Origin: Excoecaria cochinchinensis
Taxonomy: Eukaryota; Streptophyta; Magnoliopsida; Malpighiales; Euphorbiaceae
Assembly: GCA_947683425.1 (NCBI GenBank)
Contig: CANTUQ010000073.1
Coordinates: 7,722,501 to 7,786,500, forward strand
Length of the DNA: 64,000 nucleotides
Direction of reading: 5' to 3'
The notes beneath the pieces are model-generated. The model saw only the letters and a list, made by a program, of their open reading frames with translations. It did no database searches and was not told where the DNA came from. The position numbers were made by a program, and so were the translations under genes. Numbering within the stretch: the first letter of the stretch is position 1; the number at the start of each line of letters is the position of its first letter. This document shows, piece after piece, positions 1 through 11,918 of this stretch.

Positions 1-872
1 AGTTCGGAATACCTCGTGTATTCCATAGAGTTTGAGTTAATTCTCCATATGTAAGATACTGTAAACAGTATCCAGAGCTACCCGTATCCACCATGAAAGG
101 AATTCAGGCTTGTCTTGTTATCGTTGTGTAGTGAACTTGAGATGATTCAGAGTATTGTTCTGAATAAGTGTTATAGTACATGAGAGTAATGTTTAAGTAC
201 ATTACAGTTCTGTATACAAGTACATGATTTCATGAATGTGAACACATGATATCGTATATTTGAATAAATAATATGTATAAGTGTAAGTGTACATGAATAA
301 GTAGAAGAGTAAATGCTATATACATGTGAGTGCATAGTATTTGATAATTGACCATGCAACCTTTATATGTATAAGAGCTATATGCATGAGCTAGTTGAGG
401 TTGTTACATGAACTGTGTGATTTATTTGTGACTTCGTAAAGAAGTCCTTTGCATTATTTTATCCCCACTAAGCGTTATCGTTTAGCACGGATGTTTATTT
501 TCGTTTAGGTTACAGGTTCGGATCAGTGAGTGGACATCTGCAGGTCAAGGCCACTAGGAGTTTTGTTATACCTTTTTGTATAAGTTAGAGATAGAGTTTT
601 TACATTTTGAGTAACATCATTATGTAATATAAGTAGAAAAATCACATGTAAATGTATATGTAAAGTTAAATGAAAACAGAGTGTAATATGAACAAAGTAG
701 TACATATGTATAGTTGATATGAAATACATGTTGGGCCCTAGTGTAGTATTTAGTTACTTTTAAATGGATATGTTTATGCTATCGCTTTCGCTTCCGCTAA
801 TGCATGTACATGTATACGTAAGTGTCCGCGTAGCGCCCCGATATTCCTTATCGGGGGTATGGGGGTGTTACA
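1..872 (+). repeat. 5' LTR, 3' part only
   Basis: It matches 3623-4462 nearly base for base and ends TGTTACA. Relative to the 3' copy it has about 26 extra bases near 63-95 and 6 extra bases near 781-795, where GCTTTC is repeated before the TTCCGC. The remaining left part, about 2.2 kb by comparison with the other LTR, lies outside the window. Confidence 0.9.
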
Positions 873-877
873 TTTAG

Positions 878-890
878 TGGTATCAGAGCT
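878..890 (+). other. Primer-binding site, initiator tRNA-Met type
   Basis: TGGTATCAGAGCT lies 5 bases after the terminal CA of the 5' LTR. It matches the usual plant LTR-retrotransposon PBS complementary to the 3' end of tRNA-iMet. Confidence 0.92.
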
Positions 891-1417
891 CTAGGTTAAT
901 TGGTTCGGGACTAGAAGGTGATAGAGTATAGTTATGTATATGTATTTGAGTTTGCCTAGAGTTGTGGCCTAATGCAGATGTCATCTGTGTAAAGTATAGA
1001 TGGAGTCCGACTCGCGTGAAAGTGTAGAAGAGACAGCGGTAGATGTGAATCTGTAAGGGTTTGAGGTGATACTCTGTATTCCTGTCAGTTATCTCCTTGA
1101 ATCATGTGCACATAAGCATAGTGAAACATGGGGATGGGAAAAGTGCATTATAGTAGCTTACATTGCATTTTCGCATCATCTCGCATACATAAAATCATTA
1201 CATGACCATTCCATCCGCATCCCTCATTTGTATGTGAAAAAGTATCATTGCATGTGTTTCATTGAGAAAAGCTGATAGGATATACATTCAGTGCTAGAGG
1301 CATAGAAGGGGTATATGGATTAGAGTGCAGTGCATTAAGGAAAGTGTAAAGTGTGTTCGATTTGATAGTTATATGGTGTAAGTGATTAGCAGGGAAATTT
1401 CGAGGACAAAATTTCTT

Positions 1418-1431
1418 AAGGGGGAGAGATT
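1418..1431 (+). other. Polypurine tract
   Basis: AAGGGGGAGAGA followed by TT sits directly before the 3' LTR start TGTAACACCCC. This is the expected plus-strand primer position. Confidence 0.9.
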
Positions 1432-1685
1432 TGTAACACCCCAAAATGGCCCTAGAAGAATTACAGAGTTATTGGTTCGAAAAAGGTAAATTTTATGTGC
1501 GAGAGTTCTGTCGCGAGCGCGACAGAGCCCTCCAGCGGTTTTTGAACTTCAGCTGGTTGGTGCGGGCGTGAGCGTTCTGTCGCGAGCACGAGAAGTGTCG
1601 CGAGCGCGACAAAACCCCCTCGCGAGATGTGTGCATAAGTGGGACTAAGAGACTTGGAGTTGTAGGGAGTTGACACATGATATCA

Positions 1686-1810
1686 TAGAAGACTGACAAA
1701 TGTCATCATAGAAGAGTGACAAGTGGCATCGTAGAAGAGTGACAAGTGGCATCGTAGAAGAGTGACAAGTGGCGGCATAAGAGTTTGACAAGTGGCATTG
1801 TAGGAGTGTG
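1686..1810 (+). repeat. Tandem repeat, about 23-bp unit
   Basis: About five units are variants of GTAGAAGAGTGACAAGTGGC plus 3 bases. The central units are almost identical and the outer ones diverged. It lies inside the 3' LTR. Confidence 0.9.
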
Positions 1811-1845
1811 CCAAGTGTCATTGTAAGGAAGAGACACTTGGCTTA

Positions 1846-1900
1846 GTTTGGCTTGGCTTGGTTTGGCTTGGCTTAGCTTGGCTTGGCTTGGCTTGGCTTA
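1846..1900 (+). repeat. TTGGC-type short tandem repeat
   Basis: There are about ten imperfect copies of TTGGC with interspersed TTAGC/TTTGG variants, directly after the 23-bp repeat. Confidence 0.9.
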
Positions 1901-4462
1901 AGATAGGGATGAATTAAATGAGATGGTTGGCATTTATTTAGTTTGGTGAGCATTATGTGAGAAGGTTTGGATTTAGTTGACCGGCCACTTTCCCTACTCC
2001 CATTTCAATTTCTTCATTTGGCTTTTTAATTCCCCTTTTTGTTTTCTTTGCTCTTAGTTGCCTTGCTCCACTTTCCTTTATTTTCTTCTCTTTTCCATTT
2101 GCTCCGAAAGGGAATCATTTGGGTTGGGATGAAGAGAGTGGATTTTTGAGAAGAGCTGGAGGCAAGAGAGTCGATAAAGGAAAAGAGAAGATCAGAATGA
2201 GTAGAGAGCTGTGATCGAGTTCCTAAAGGTAGGGATCGAGTGTGACTGTGTTAACTTTGCATGTGTTTATATGAGAAATGCTTGAACAAAGACATGTGTA
2301 AATAAAGAGATGCTTGATGAGCTTTAATTAGCTCAAGATGTTCATTTTGATTGCTTACAGTGCTCATGACAAGTGTATATATGTTTAAAGTATGTAACCT
2401 GATCATTTGAGTGTTTGTGTTGATAATAGAGTTTGATGTTGCGAAATTCTGCTTATTTGTCATTAGACCCCTGTGTATAGTATTTGTTATAAGCAGAGTT
2501 ATAGGATCTCAATTGGGTTGATTCCAATTTCATATGAAAGATAAGACCCGTATCTAAAAATGTCTAAGAGGGTGCTTGATCTAATTCTAGCCCTAAGTAT
2601 CTCAAAAAGTAATTAAAACGTAGGTGTCCCTGTTCTGGCGGGTTCACTAGAACAGTATATGTTTTTTAGATCATATATTTCGTTATAGATGTCCAAACGA
2701 CCTGAAACTTGTTCCATTTGAAAGATAACATCCTAGAGAACAATTGTTAAGAAGAACGTTTTTCCACAAAAAGACGTTTAGAGGTTCATTTAGATGATAA
2801 AAAGTTAGGGTAAAAAGCAGTCTCGTGAGGCACCAAAGCGGAGCCTCTGTCGCGAGCGCGACACAGGTCGCGACCTCGCGACAGAACAACCTATATTAAG
2901 CTCTTTTTTCTTTGTTTTGAGCCCATGGTTGGCATGGGTCAACCCCTTGCCTTTCCCCTTAACGTTTTATACATGATTAGGGCTCCTAAATGATTACAAA
3001 CTAGTTGTTAATGGAAAAATACATATGAGTATGATTAAAGATGGTAATTTAACTAATAAAGTAACAATGTATAGTTGTAGGAAGTATAGTACATGACATG
3101 ATAAATATGTATGAACTTAGGAATTGTTACATAATGCATTTGGTATAGAGTATAGAAGCCTTTTTGCAATTGGGCTTCTGTCGCGAGCGCGACATCTTGT
3201 CGCGATTGCGACAGTGGACTTGGCTTCTATCGCGAGCGCGACTTCTTATCGCGATTGCGATAGTGAACCTCTTCTCATCCTGTTCTAATTGTTTTGAAGA
3301 GAGTGTTTTCTTCTGTCTTGCTTTGCATGATTTATATGTTTATGCAATGAGTTTAATACATGTATATGATGGTGTTATATAAGAGTGCATGCATTAAATT
3401 TAAATGTTACATGTTTTTAGTTGTTGAATAAGATTAATAAAGATTGTATATGAATTATATGCCTCTGAATTTGATAAATGCACTTGAATTTTAGTGGATG
3501 AGTTGATATCTGTGTATAGTGTGTGAGTGGGTATTGAGCCTGATTACCGTTATAGTGGATAGATAAGCATGCTTATAAAGGGCTAGAGTGTAGCTGCTAG
3601 AGTTGGCCTTAATTGTGCCTAGAGTTCGAAATACCTCATGTATTCCATAGAGTTTGAGTTAATTCTCCATATGTAAGATGCTGTAACCATGAAAGGAATT
3701 CAGGCTTGTCTTGTTATCGTTGTGTAGTGAACTTGAGATGATTCAGAGTATTGTTCTGAATAAGTGTTATAGTACATGAGAGTAATATTTAAGTACATTA
3801 CAGTTCTGTATACAAGTACATGATTTCATGAATGTTAACACATGATATCGTATATTTGAATAAATAATATGTATAAGTGTAAGTGTACATGAATAAGTAG
3901 AAGAGTAAATGCTATATACATGTGAGTGCATAGTATTTGATAATTGACCATGCAACCTTTATATGTATAAGAGCTATATGCATGAGCTAGTTGAGGTTGT
4001 TACATGAACTGTGTGATTTATTTGTGACTTCGTAAAGAAGTCCTTTGCATTATTTTATCCCCACTAAGCGTTATCGCTTAACACGGATGTTTATTTCCGT
4101 GTAGGTTACAGGTTCGGATCAGTGAGTGGACATCTGCAGGTCAAGGCCACTAGGAGTTTTGTTATACCTTTTTGTATAAGTTAGAGATAGAGTTTTTACA
4201 TTTTGAGTAACATAATTATGTAATATAAGTAGAAAAATCACATGTAAATGTATATGTAAAGTTAAATGAAAATAGAGTGTAATATGAACAAAGTAGTACA
4301 TATGTATAGTTGATATGAAATGCATGTTGGGCCCTAGTGTAGTATTTAGTTACTTTTAAATGGATGTGTTTATGCTATCGCTTCCGCTAATGGATGTACA
4401 TGTATACGTAAGTGTCCGCGTAGTGCCCCGATATTCCTTACCGGGGGTATGGGGGTGTTACA

Positions 4463-4693
4463 AAATGCCTCCAAGATCCCTTTGGCTTGCCCAAAATGGA
4501 TATTATGTGCCGTCTTAGGCTCATTGAGGCGAGACGAACTTTCCCAATGTTTTATTGGGTGGCGACTCCAAGAAACCTCCTTGTTGCCCAAAATAGACGC
4601 ACTTGTAAAAACCTTACAAGTTTTTATGAACCTCTCTCGAAAGCCCTAAGAGCGGGCCTTCGGGGCGTCCTACGGGGTTCGATGCGCGTCACA
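4463..4693 (+). repeat. Fragment of a Tat-type LTR
   Basis: Its reverse complement matches the end of the Tat LTR at 20652-20880. Shared blocks include TACTGTGACG, the GGCCCG segment, TTGGAGTCGCCA and GGGAAAGTT at the same spacing. It ends GCGTCACA. No PBS follows, so it is a truncated fragment in plus orientation. The LARD-like element ends immediately before it. Confidence 0.7.
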
Positions 4694-7158
4694 GTACCAT
4701 TCTTCATTCTAGAGCACCCGAATGCACTTCTAAAGCATGAATTAGGCTGGAGATAACCTATAAAGCACCAAACACAAGACGCAAACAACAAAGAAAGAGA
4801 TGAAATAATTAAGAGTGATTATAACATAATTACATTAGGACTTTAAATGTCGAGATTACATGAAATTGAATATTGATATGTGTGTCATAGAGTACATGAA
4901 AATTAACATTGTGTATGCATGTCATTGAGATGATATGAATTTCAGATTATGTATGATAACATATTTGAATGGATTTGTTAAATGGTATTGGGCAAGTTAT
5001 GAATGTTATAAATAATGGATGAGTGGAAATAGAAATTTGATATGAGCTTAGGGCTATGTATAAATGATTATATGTATGTGTAATACATATATGTATATGT
5101 ATGAATGGTATGTGAATATATGAGGACACATAGAATAGCAATATAAAACTTTATGTATGTGATAAAGTCATATATGAATGTAATGAATGATTGTGTAAGT
5201 GTTAATTATGTTTTGTTTTATTCACATGGTTAAAATGGGCATGCTTCTAACTAACATGATCATGGTATTCCTTTAATATTGTTAAGTGATATTTAATGAG
5301 TTTATGCATTATGTTGTGTGAACTAGAGAGAAATATAATGATAACGTGAAAGGATCTTTTGTTTAAATACTAAATACCAAGAATACTACCTGTGAATTGT
5401 ATACTATGAATTTATAAGTGTGTATGATCATTATATGATCATAATAAATGGATGTGAATATGATGAGTAGGATAGTAATGCGAATACTATGTGAATGATA
5501 CATAAATATAAATACAAGCCTGCGTTTATCGAGTCGTGGATAGATGGACATGCCTATAGGGACCTTTGTTGCTTCAGCCTATGCGTTCTTGGATCCCATT
5601 TGAATCCTTATGTGTTCCTGGATCCCGTTTGGGTCCCTATGTGTTTTGGATCCCGGTTGTGTATGTGTCATTGATATGATACTTGTACCCACTGGTACCT
5701 ATGCATTACATTTTGTTATCCACCACCTTGGAAATGCAGACAACATTTTGAACAAAAGATGAGAGAATGGATACATTTATGTGTGTGGATTTGCAATGCA
5801 ATTTATGATAAGTGTTTATATAATTTGCTATACATGAATGATCCTTTAATAATTGTATTACTTTTGTTTTGAAAGTGAGTTTTAAAATTTGCACTCCTTG
5901 TATACGAATGATATTGATAAAGTATGGTACTTATATTACTTTATAAACGTGCTACTTGATCCTAAGGTGTTAATTATGGTAGTTGAATAATGAAATATAG
6001 ATGTATTCAATATGTGGAAATAAGTCCATGAATAAATTATACATTTGGTTAATGTATCCCTAATATGTTAAAATTGGTTTATGAATTAAGTTAGGTATTT
6101 TAATTTCATAATAAGACAATTGATGTGTATTGGTTTTAACATATACAAATATTAGGAAGTGATTTCGTAATTATAGTGATAGTTATATGTCTCATAAATA
6201 TGATAAGTACCAATATGCTTTCGAATTACATGAAGTTTCACTAAGTTAAAAAGTTTTAGTTCATGTGAATGTGTTTTGAAGAAGAACTCAGGTACATCAA
6301 ATATAGAGGTATATATGAACAGGAAAGGTAATCTAAGGTCAATGTAGAAAGCTAACTCTAAAAGAAATATGTAATATAAGAAGGAGATAATAAGGTCTAT
6401 AACCATTTAAGGAGGTCTTTAGGGTATTGTACATGTTTTGTATAAGTAAATATATGAGGCAATTGTTAATTCTGAAAGATACATAATAAACACATGGCAC
6501 GGTTGTTAACATGATGGATAAAATTGTATGTGAATCACTTATACGCATCTATATAAAAGTCTATTATGTTGAGAAAGCATACAGGAATATTAAATTGTGC
6601 AGGTATGCATTTAATGTATGTTCTGATATGCTATTATATTAAAATTGTGAATAATTATATGCGACCATTTGTGTGTCTGCTGATAACCATTGTGAGTGGT
6701 TGTCCATATCATGTTTTCCCCACTAATCCTTTGTGCTTAGCATGGGTATTTCATCCATGTAAGTATCGAAGATAGCTGTGTCACCAAGGACATTTCGTAT
6801 CTGTCAAGGCCAACGAGTCTGTAGGAGTTCCTTGTGTAAATTCTGTATTGTATATTGTAAAGTAAATGAATACTTTTACTAAAATGATTAGTTCATGTAT
6901 GTATTATAAACATTGTGTAAAGAAGACAGCTTGAAATTTGTAAAGTCATTTATGAGATATGTATATATATAAATAAAAATATGAACTTTGCGAATGTGTT
7001 ATGGGAAATTATTTTGTAACGAAAGAAATTTTATAATTCTGTATTTCGTTATATGTTATCTTATCAAGCGTGTTTAGTTGTGCAACATTCCTTCACTCGT
7101 AGTTGTAAACCGGCCGTGTTATCTTACGGTTCGCTACGTACGAGTAAGGGGTATTACA
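4694..7158 (+). repeat. Intergenic repeat sequence, probably a truncated LTR ending GGGGTATTACA
   Basis: No gene is visible; every frame is closed within about 85 codons. The segment around 6715-6835 has the order CCCCACTAA, CTTAGCATGGGTATTTCATC, CAAGGCCA and TAGGAGTT. The same order appears in the LARD LTR (457-557) and, inverted, in the solo LTR at 55698-58263. The right end, GTAAGGGGTATTACA, resembles an LTR terminus. I found no matching start, so the left end is taken as lost. The part 5560-5690 has three copies of a TGGATCCC phrase. Confidence 0.5.
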
Positions 7159-7171
7159 TAGCTCTTCTTTC

Positions 7172-8128
<957 letters not shown>

Positions 8129-8133
8129 CCTTG
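8129..8133. other. Target-site duplication CCTTG, left
   Basis: CCTTG abuts the left LTR (TGTTAGG...) and is repeated at 31638-31642 directly after the right LTR. Confidence 0.85.
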
Positions 8134-8590
8134 TGTTAGGAATAAATCCGTAGTGGAACAAAAATTATGATTGGATAAATAGAGCAATAACAAAATAAAT
8201 GAAATAATAAAATAGAGAACACCAAGAATTTACGTGGTTCCGTAGAATGCCTACTCCATGAGCAAAGGAGAGTAGAAAATTATTCCACTAATAAACTTGA
8301 AGTGGTACAAAAGAGGTGCGAAAAACTAACTCTCAACATCCCATAACCCAACTACACCTAAAATCACACTAATTCTCAAATGAGAATTTCTCTCAAACTA
8401 AACAAAATTTGATGAATTTTTTGGCACTACTAAGAGGCGGTTTTGCATGGCTATAAAATGGACAAAAAAGCAATGTGAAAACATTACTAAATTTCAACCA
8501 AAATAATTACATTGAAGAAACTAGAAATCATAAGTCAAAAAAGGTGTGCTTGGTCGGCTAACTTGGAGATAATTTCAAAAAACATTTACA
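8134..8590 (-). repeat. 3' LTR of the minus-strand copia (457 bp)
   Basis: It starts TGTTAGGAATAAATCC and ends ACATTTACA on the plus strand, and aligns with 31209-31637. A minus-strand purine-rich tract (CAAAGTGGAGATT) abuts its right side, as expected for a PPT. Confidence 0.88.
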
Positions 8591-8658
8591 AATCTCCACT
8601 TTGTTTTGAAATTTTCTATGATTCTACCTTCATCATTTATGCCCCTTATAGGCTAACT

Positions 8659-10391
8659 TTAATTTTCTGAAATGCCAATCAAGTCTAAGCAGTGCTTGAA
8701 CTTTCTTATTGAAAGAGCTTTAGTCAACATATCAGCTAGATTGTTTGCAGTACTAATTTTCTCAATGCTTATATTTCCTGCAGAAATAATATCTCGAACA
8801 AAATGGTACCTCACATCAATGTGCTTTGTTCTTTCATGAAACATCTGATCCTTAGTAAAAAATATAGCACTTTGACTATCACAATGAACAATTATCTTTT
8901 CTAAATTTAAATTGAGTTCACCAATGAAACCTCTTAGCCAAATGGCTTTTTTAATTGCCTTAGCAATTGCCATGTACTCTGCTTTTGTAGTGGATAATGC
9001 TACTATAAACTGTAAGGTAGCTTTCCAGCAGATAATAATATTACCTAGAGTAAACACATACCCTACAATAGATCTTCGTATGTCAAGATCACCTGCATAG
9101 TCTGAATCAACATAACTGACCACATTTTCCTTGGTCCTTCCGAATTCTAAACAATGATCCGAAGTACCCCTTAAATATCTTAAAATCCATGTAACTGCCT
9201 GCCAATGCTCTTTTCTAGGATTAAACATATATCTACTAACAACACTTATAGCATGAGCAATGTCAGGACGAGTACACACTATAGCATACATGAGACTACC
9301 AACAACACTTGAGTAAGGAACATGTGACATATTTTCAATATCTTTCTCTAACTGTGGTGACAAAGCAGCAGAAAGTTTAAAATGAGCAGCAAGTGGAGTA
9401 CTTACAGATTTAGCATTTTTCATTCCAAAACGCTCCAACACTTTCTCAATAAAGTTCTTTTGAGTTAAATAAAGTTTACCTCTAACTCTATCTCTTTGGA
9501 TCTCTATGCCAAGAATTTTCTTAGCTGCTCCTAAATCTTTCATCTCAAATTCACCACTCAACTCTGATTTTAACTTGTTGATCTCATACATATCCTTAGC
9601 TGCAATGAGCATATCATTAACATAGAGCAGCAAATACACGAATGAACCATTTGTAAGATTTTTGAAATACACACAGCTATCATACTGTCTCCTACAGTAA
9701 CCATGTCCAACCATGAATGAATCAAAATGCTTATACCACTGTCGAGGAGACTGTTTTAAACCATACACTGATTTTTTTAACAAAGAAACATGGTCTTCTT
9801 TGCCTTTAATCTCAAAGCCTTTGGGTTGCTGCATATAAATTGTCTCCTCTAATTCTCCATGCAAAAAGGCAGTCTTTACATCTAGTTGCTCTAACTCTAA
9901 GTTATGCATAGCAACTAATGCAAGTAAGACACGAATAGAGCCATGTTTGACAACAGGAGAGAAATTATCATTAAAATCAACTCCCTGTACCTGATTATAG
10001 CCCTTAGCAACCAGTCTTGCCTTATATCTAGCATATCACCACTCAAAATGCCATCTTTCTTTTGGAGACCTATTTACAATCGACAATCCTTTTAGTTTTA
10101 GGCGGCTTTACCAACTCCCAAGTTCTATTTTTGTGGAGAGATTCTATCTCTTCTTGCATAGCTATCAACCATTTTGTTGAATCATCATGGGAAATGACTT
10201 CTGAATATGTGGAAGGACCACCAACTCCATCAATCTCTAGTGCAGCAATGCAGGCAAAAGTGACATAATCTGGTAGCCTTATAGGCTTTCTTCTTTCCCT
10301 TTCTGGTCTATCTCTTACAATAGGATGCTCTTCTCCTTCAAATATTAACTCTTCTACTTCTAAAGAAGTGGGCTCCTGAGTATTCATCAAT
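8659..10391 (-). pseudogene. Copia reverse transcriptase and RNase H
   Basis: The main open frame, 9909-8659 (416 codons), begins inside the reverse transcriptase: QLDVKTAFLHGELEE, then LKQSPRQW, the active-site box as LLYVNDML, and the DLGAAKKILGIEI region. RNase H follows (DSDYAGDLD, ALSTTKAEYMA, HCDSQSAI, RTKHIDVRYHF). The upstream part (10390-9910) holds the pre-RT linker and the first RT motif (STKWLIAMQEEIESL, WELVKPPK) but is broken by stops and frame changes around 9910-10070. The second Asp of the catalytic YVDD box is Asn, so the enzyme should be dead even apart from the frame breaks. Its 5' neighbour, integrase, is separated from it by a solo LTR. Confidence 0.93.
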
Positions 10392-10396
10392 GGAGA
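10392..10396. other. Target-site duplication GAGAT, left
   Basis: GAGAT directly precedes the solo LTR and is repeated at 11914-11918 directly after it. Confidence 0.92.
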
Positions 10397-11913
10397 TTGT
10401 AATGACCCAAATAGGGCCTAGTCGAAATTTGCATGTTAAGTCAGGAAATTAAGGGTATTTCAGTAAATTGTGCATATGGGAATTTGGATAAGTAAGGACC
10501 TAATTGAAGAACTTATCAAAGTTTTAAAGTGAAGAGTTTATTTAGTGGAATATGTGTATGGTACCAAGGATGAAGAAAAAGTCAAAGATTGGACTCTTGG
10601 GTCCAATAGGAGCATGCCATGTGTCTTGGTAGGTGAGCATTTAATGAAAAGGGAAGAGAGAGAGAAAGGAGGGGCAGAAAATGGGATAGCTTCCCGTGAA
10701 AGCTGTCTCTTTCTCCTCTTCTTCACTCTTTCCCATTCTCTCCACTCTTCTTTTCTTTATTTTTTGCTCTCAACCCCTCCCTTATGTGCTTCTTTGAGGT
10801 TTGAGTTTGGATTTCTCTGAGTTTGAGTTGGGATTTGAAGAGGTAAGTGCTTGGGTTTTGATTTGGGTTTCTTCTTCCTTCATCTCGTCTTGCTTTGGTT
10901 TGGATTTCTGGGTTTGACTTAGTGTGTATTGGCTGGATTTTGTGCAAGAATCGAAGGAGAGAAGGAACAGCAAAGGAAAAGAGAAAGTGGGATTTTGAAG
11001 TAGACGAATTGAAGCTTTTTTTGACAGGTTTGGGAGTTGTTTTTTGACTATGTGAAGTTGTGAGTTGATTGCCCTAATTCTCATCTTGGATTAAGCATGT
11101 GGTTTGTGTTGTTTAAATTCTGGAAATTTTAGTGTTTTGTGTGTATAATGAATGTGCTAGTAACATAATGAATATAGATGTAAATGTTAGTGTTGTGATG
11201 ATTACATGTGGGTTTTGAAGGGGAGTTGCATGAGTTTGGGCAAATTTTCCAGCTTGAATGTTCTTGTGATTTAATTTGTAGTTTGAGTGAAATTCATGAC
11301 AATAATTAGTGTATGATGTTTATAATTTGATTTTAATATGTTTAGTATGCATTTGAGTGATGAGGGAAGTGTTAGTGCATGATAGAGTGGATTTGAGTAT
11401 TTGGTTGAGTTGGGAAGAAGTGCAGTGAAGTGCAGATTCTGGGTAATTCTTGTCTCTGTCGCGAGCGCGACAAAGAGCTCGATAGGCCGAGCTTCGGTAA
11501 GTCGAGCCCCAGCACGAGCGTGCTTCGAGCGCGAATGCGGTGAGGAAGTGCTCGGTCTCTGTCGCAAGAGCGACGTTCGTCGCGAGCGCGACAGAGCTTG
11601 ATATAGTGAGCGTTCGCCGAACTGTGCTTCGTCGCGAGCGTGCAACGTGGTACCCTACGCTCTGTTGCGAGTGCGACGCACATCGCGATCGCGACAGAGG
11701 CCCTTCGTGCCTGCCCTATTTTTCTGAATTATTTCTTCTTGTCCCACTTTGCATGGTTTCTCACTATAGTATGGTTCATGTTTTGCTAGTGCCTTACTAA
11801 AATTATTGTCCTACTGTTGTATTAGTGAATAATGATAATGATGTATGAATGTTTTGAGTGAGTATCACGATAGCGCTCTGGTATCCTTCCAACGGGGGTA
11901 CCGGGGTGTTACA
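10397..11913. mobile_element. Solo LTR (1517 bp) of a Ty3/gypsy-like element
   Basis: It runs from TGTAATGACCC to GGGGTGTTACA and is flanked by perfect 5-bp duplications (GAGAT). It is inserted in the integrase-RT linker of the minus-strand copia. No PBS, PPT or coding sequence is attached, so it is the product of LTR-LTR recombination. Its interior carries four CpG-rich hairpin clusters (11456-11472, 11558-11594, about 11628-11640, 11661-11699). The terminus GGGGGTACCGGGGTGTTACA resembles that of the LARD LTR. Open frames across the hairpin clusters up to 124 codons are low-complexity Ser/Arg and Ala/Leu-Ala artefacts. Confidence 0.93.
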
Positions 11914-11918
11914 GAGAT

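Larger units (their letters stand above)
873..1431 (+). other. Interior of the LARD-like element
   Basis: These 559 bases between the LTRs contain a PBS at the left end and a PPT at the right end. No reading frame resembles gag, protease, reverse transcriptase or integrase; the longest open stretches are about 70 codons and have no family features. The last 50 bases (around CGAGGACAAAATTTC) look like the terminal pol/3' leader of a Tekay-type element. Confidence 0.8.
1..4462 (+). mobile_element. Non-autonomous Ty3/gypsy-like LTR retrotransposon (LARD-like), 5' end outside the window
   Basis: Bases 1-872 are repeated at 3623-4462, both ending GGGGGTGTTACA. The first copy is followed at once by a tRNA-Met-type primer-binding site. 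The second copy belongs to a 3031-bp unit that starts TGTAACACCCC right after a polypurine tract. This gives a 5' LTR (partial), PBS, 559-bp interior, PPT and 3' LTR. The interior holds no gag or pol. The segment just before the PPT resembles the sequence that precedes the 3' LTR in Tekay/Del-type gypsy elements, which suggests a deletion derivative of such an element; that lineage call is from memory of the families. Mobility would require proteins supplied in trans. Confidence 0.88.
1432..4462 (+). repeat. 3' LTR (3031 bp)
   Basis: It starts TGTAACACCCC and ends GGGGGTGTTACA. It carries several CpG-rich hairpin motifs (1508-1525, 1577-1611, 2847-2884, 3177-3266), a 23-bp tandem repeat and a TTGGC repeat. 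Open stretches of 60-75 codons within it have no recognisable features. The right flank is unrelated LTR sequence, and the target duplication cannot be tested because the left end is missing. Confidence 0.92.

Noticed and set aside
11271..11800. Several open frames of 66-124 codons in the solo LTR
   Set aside because: They lie in overlapping frames on both strands over CpG-rich hairpins and yield Ser/Arg or Ala/Thr low-complexity sequence.
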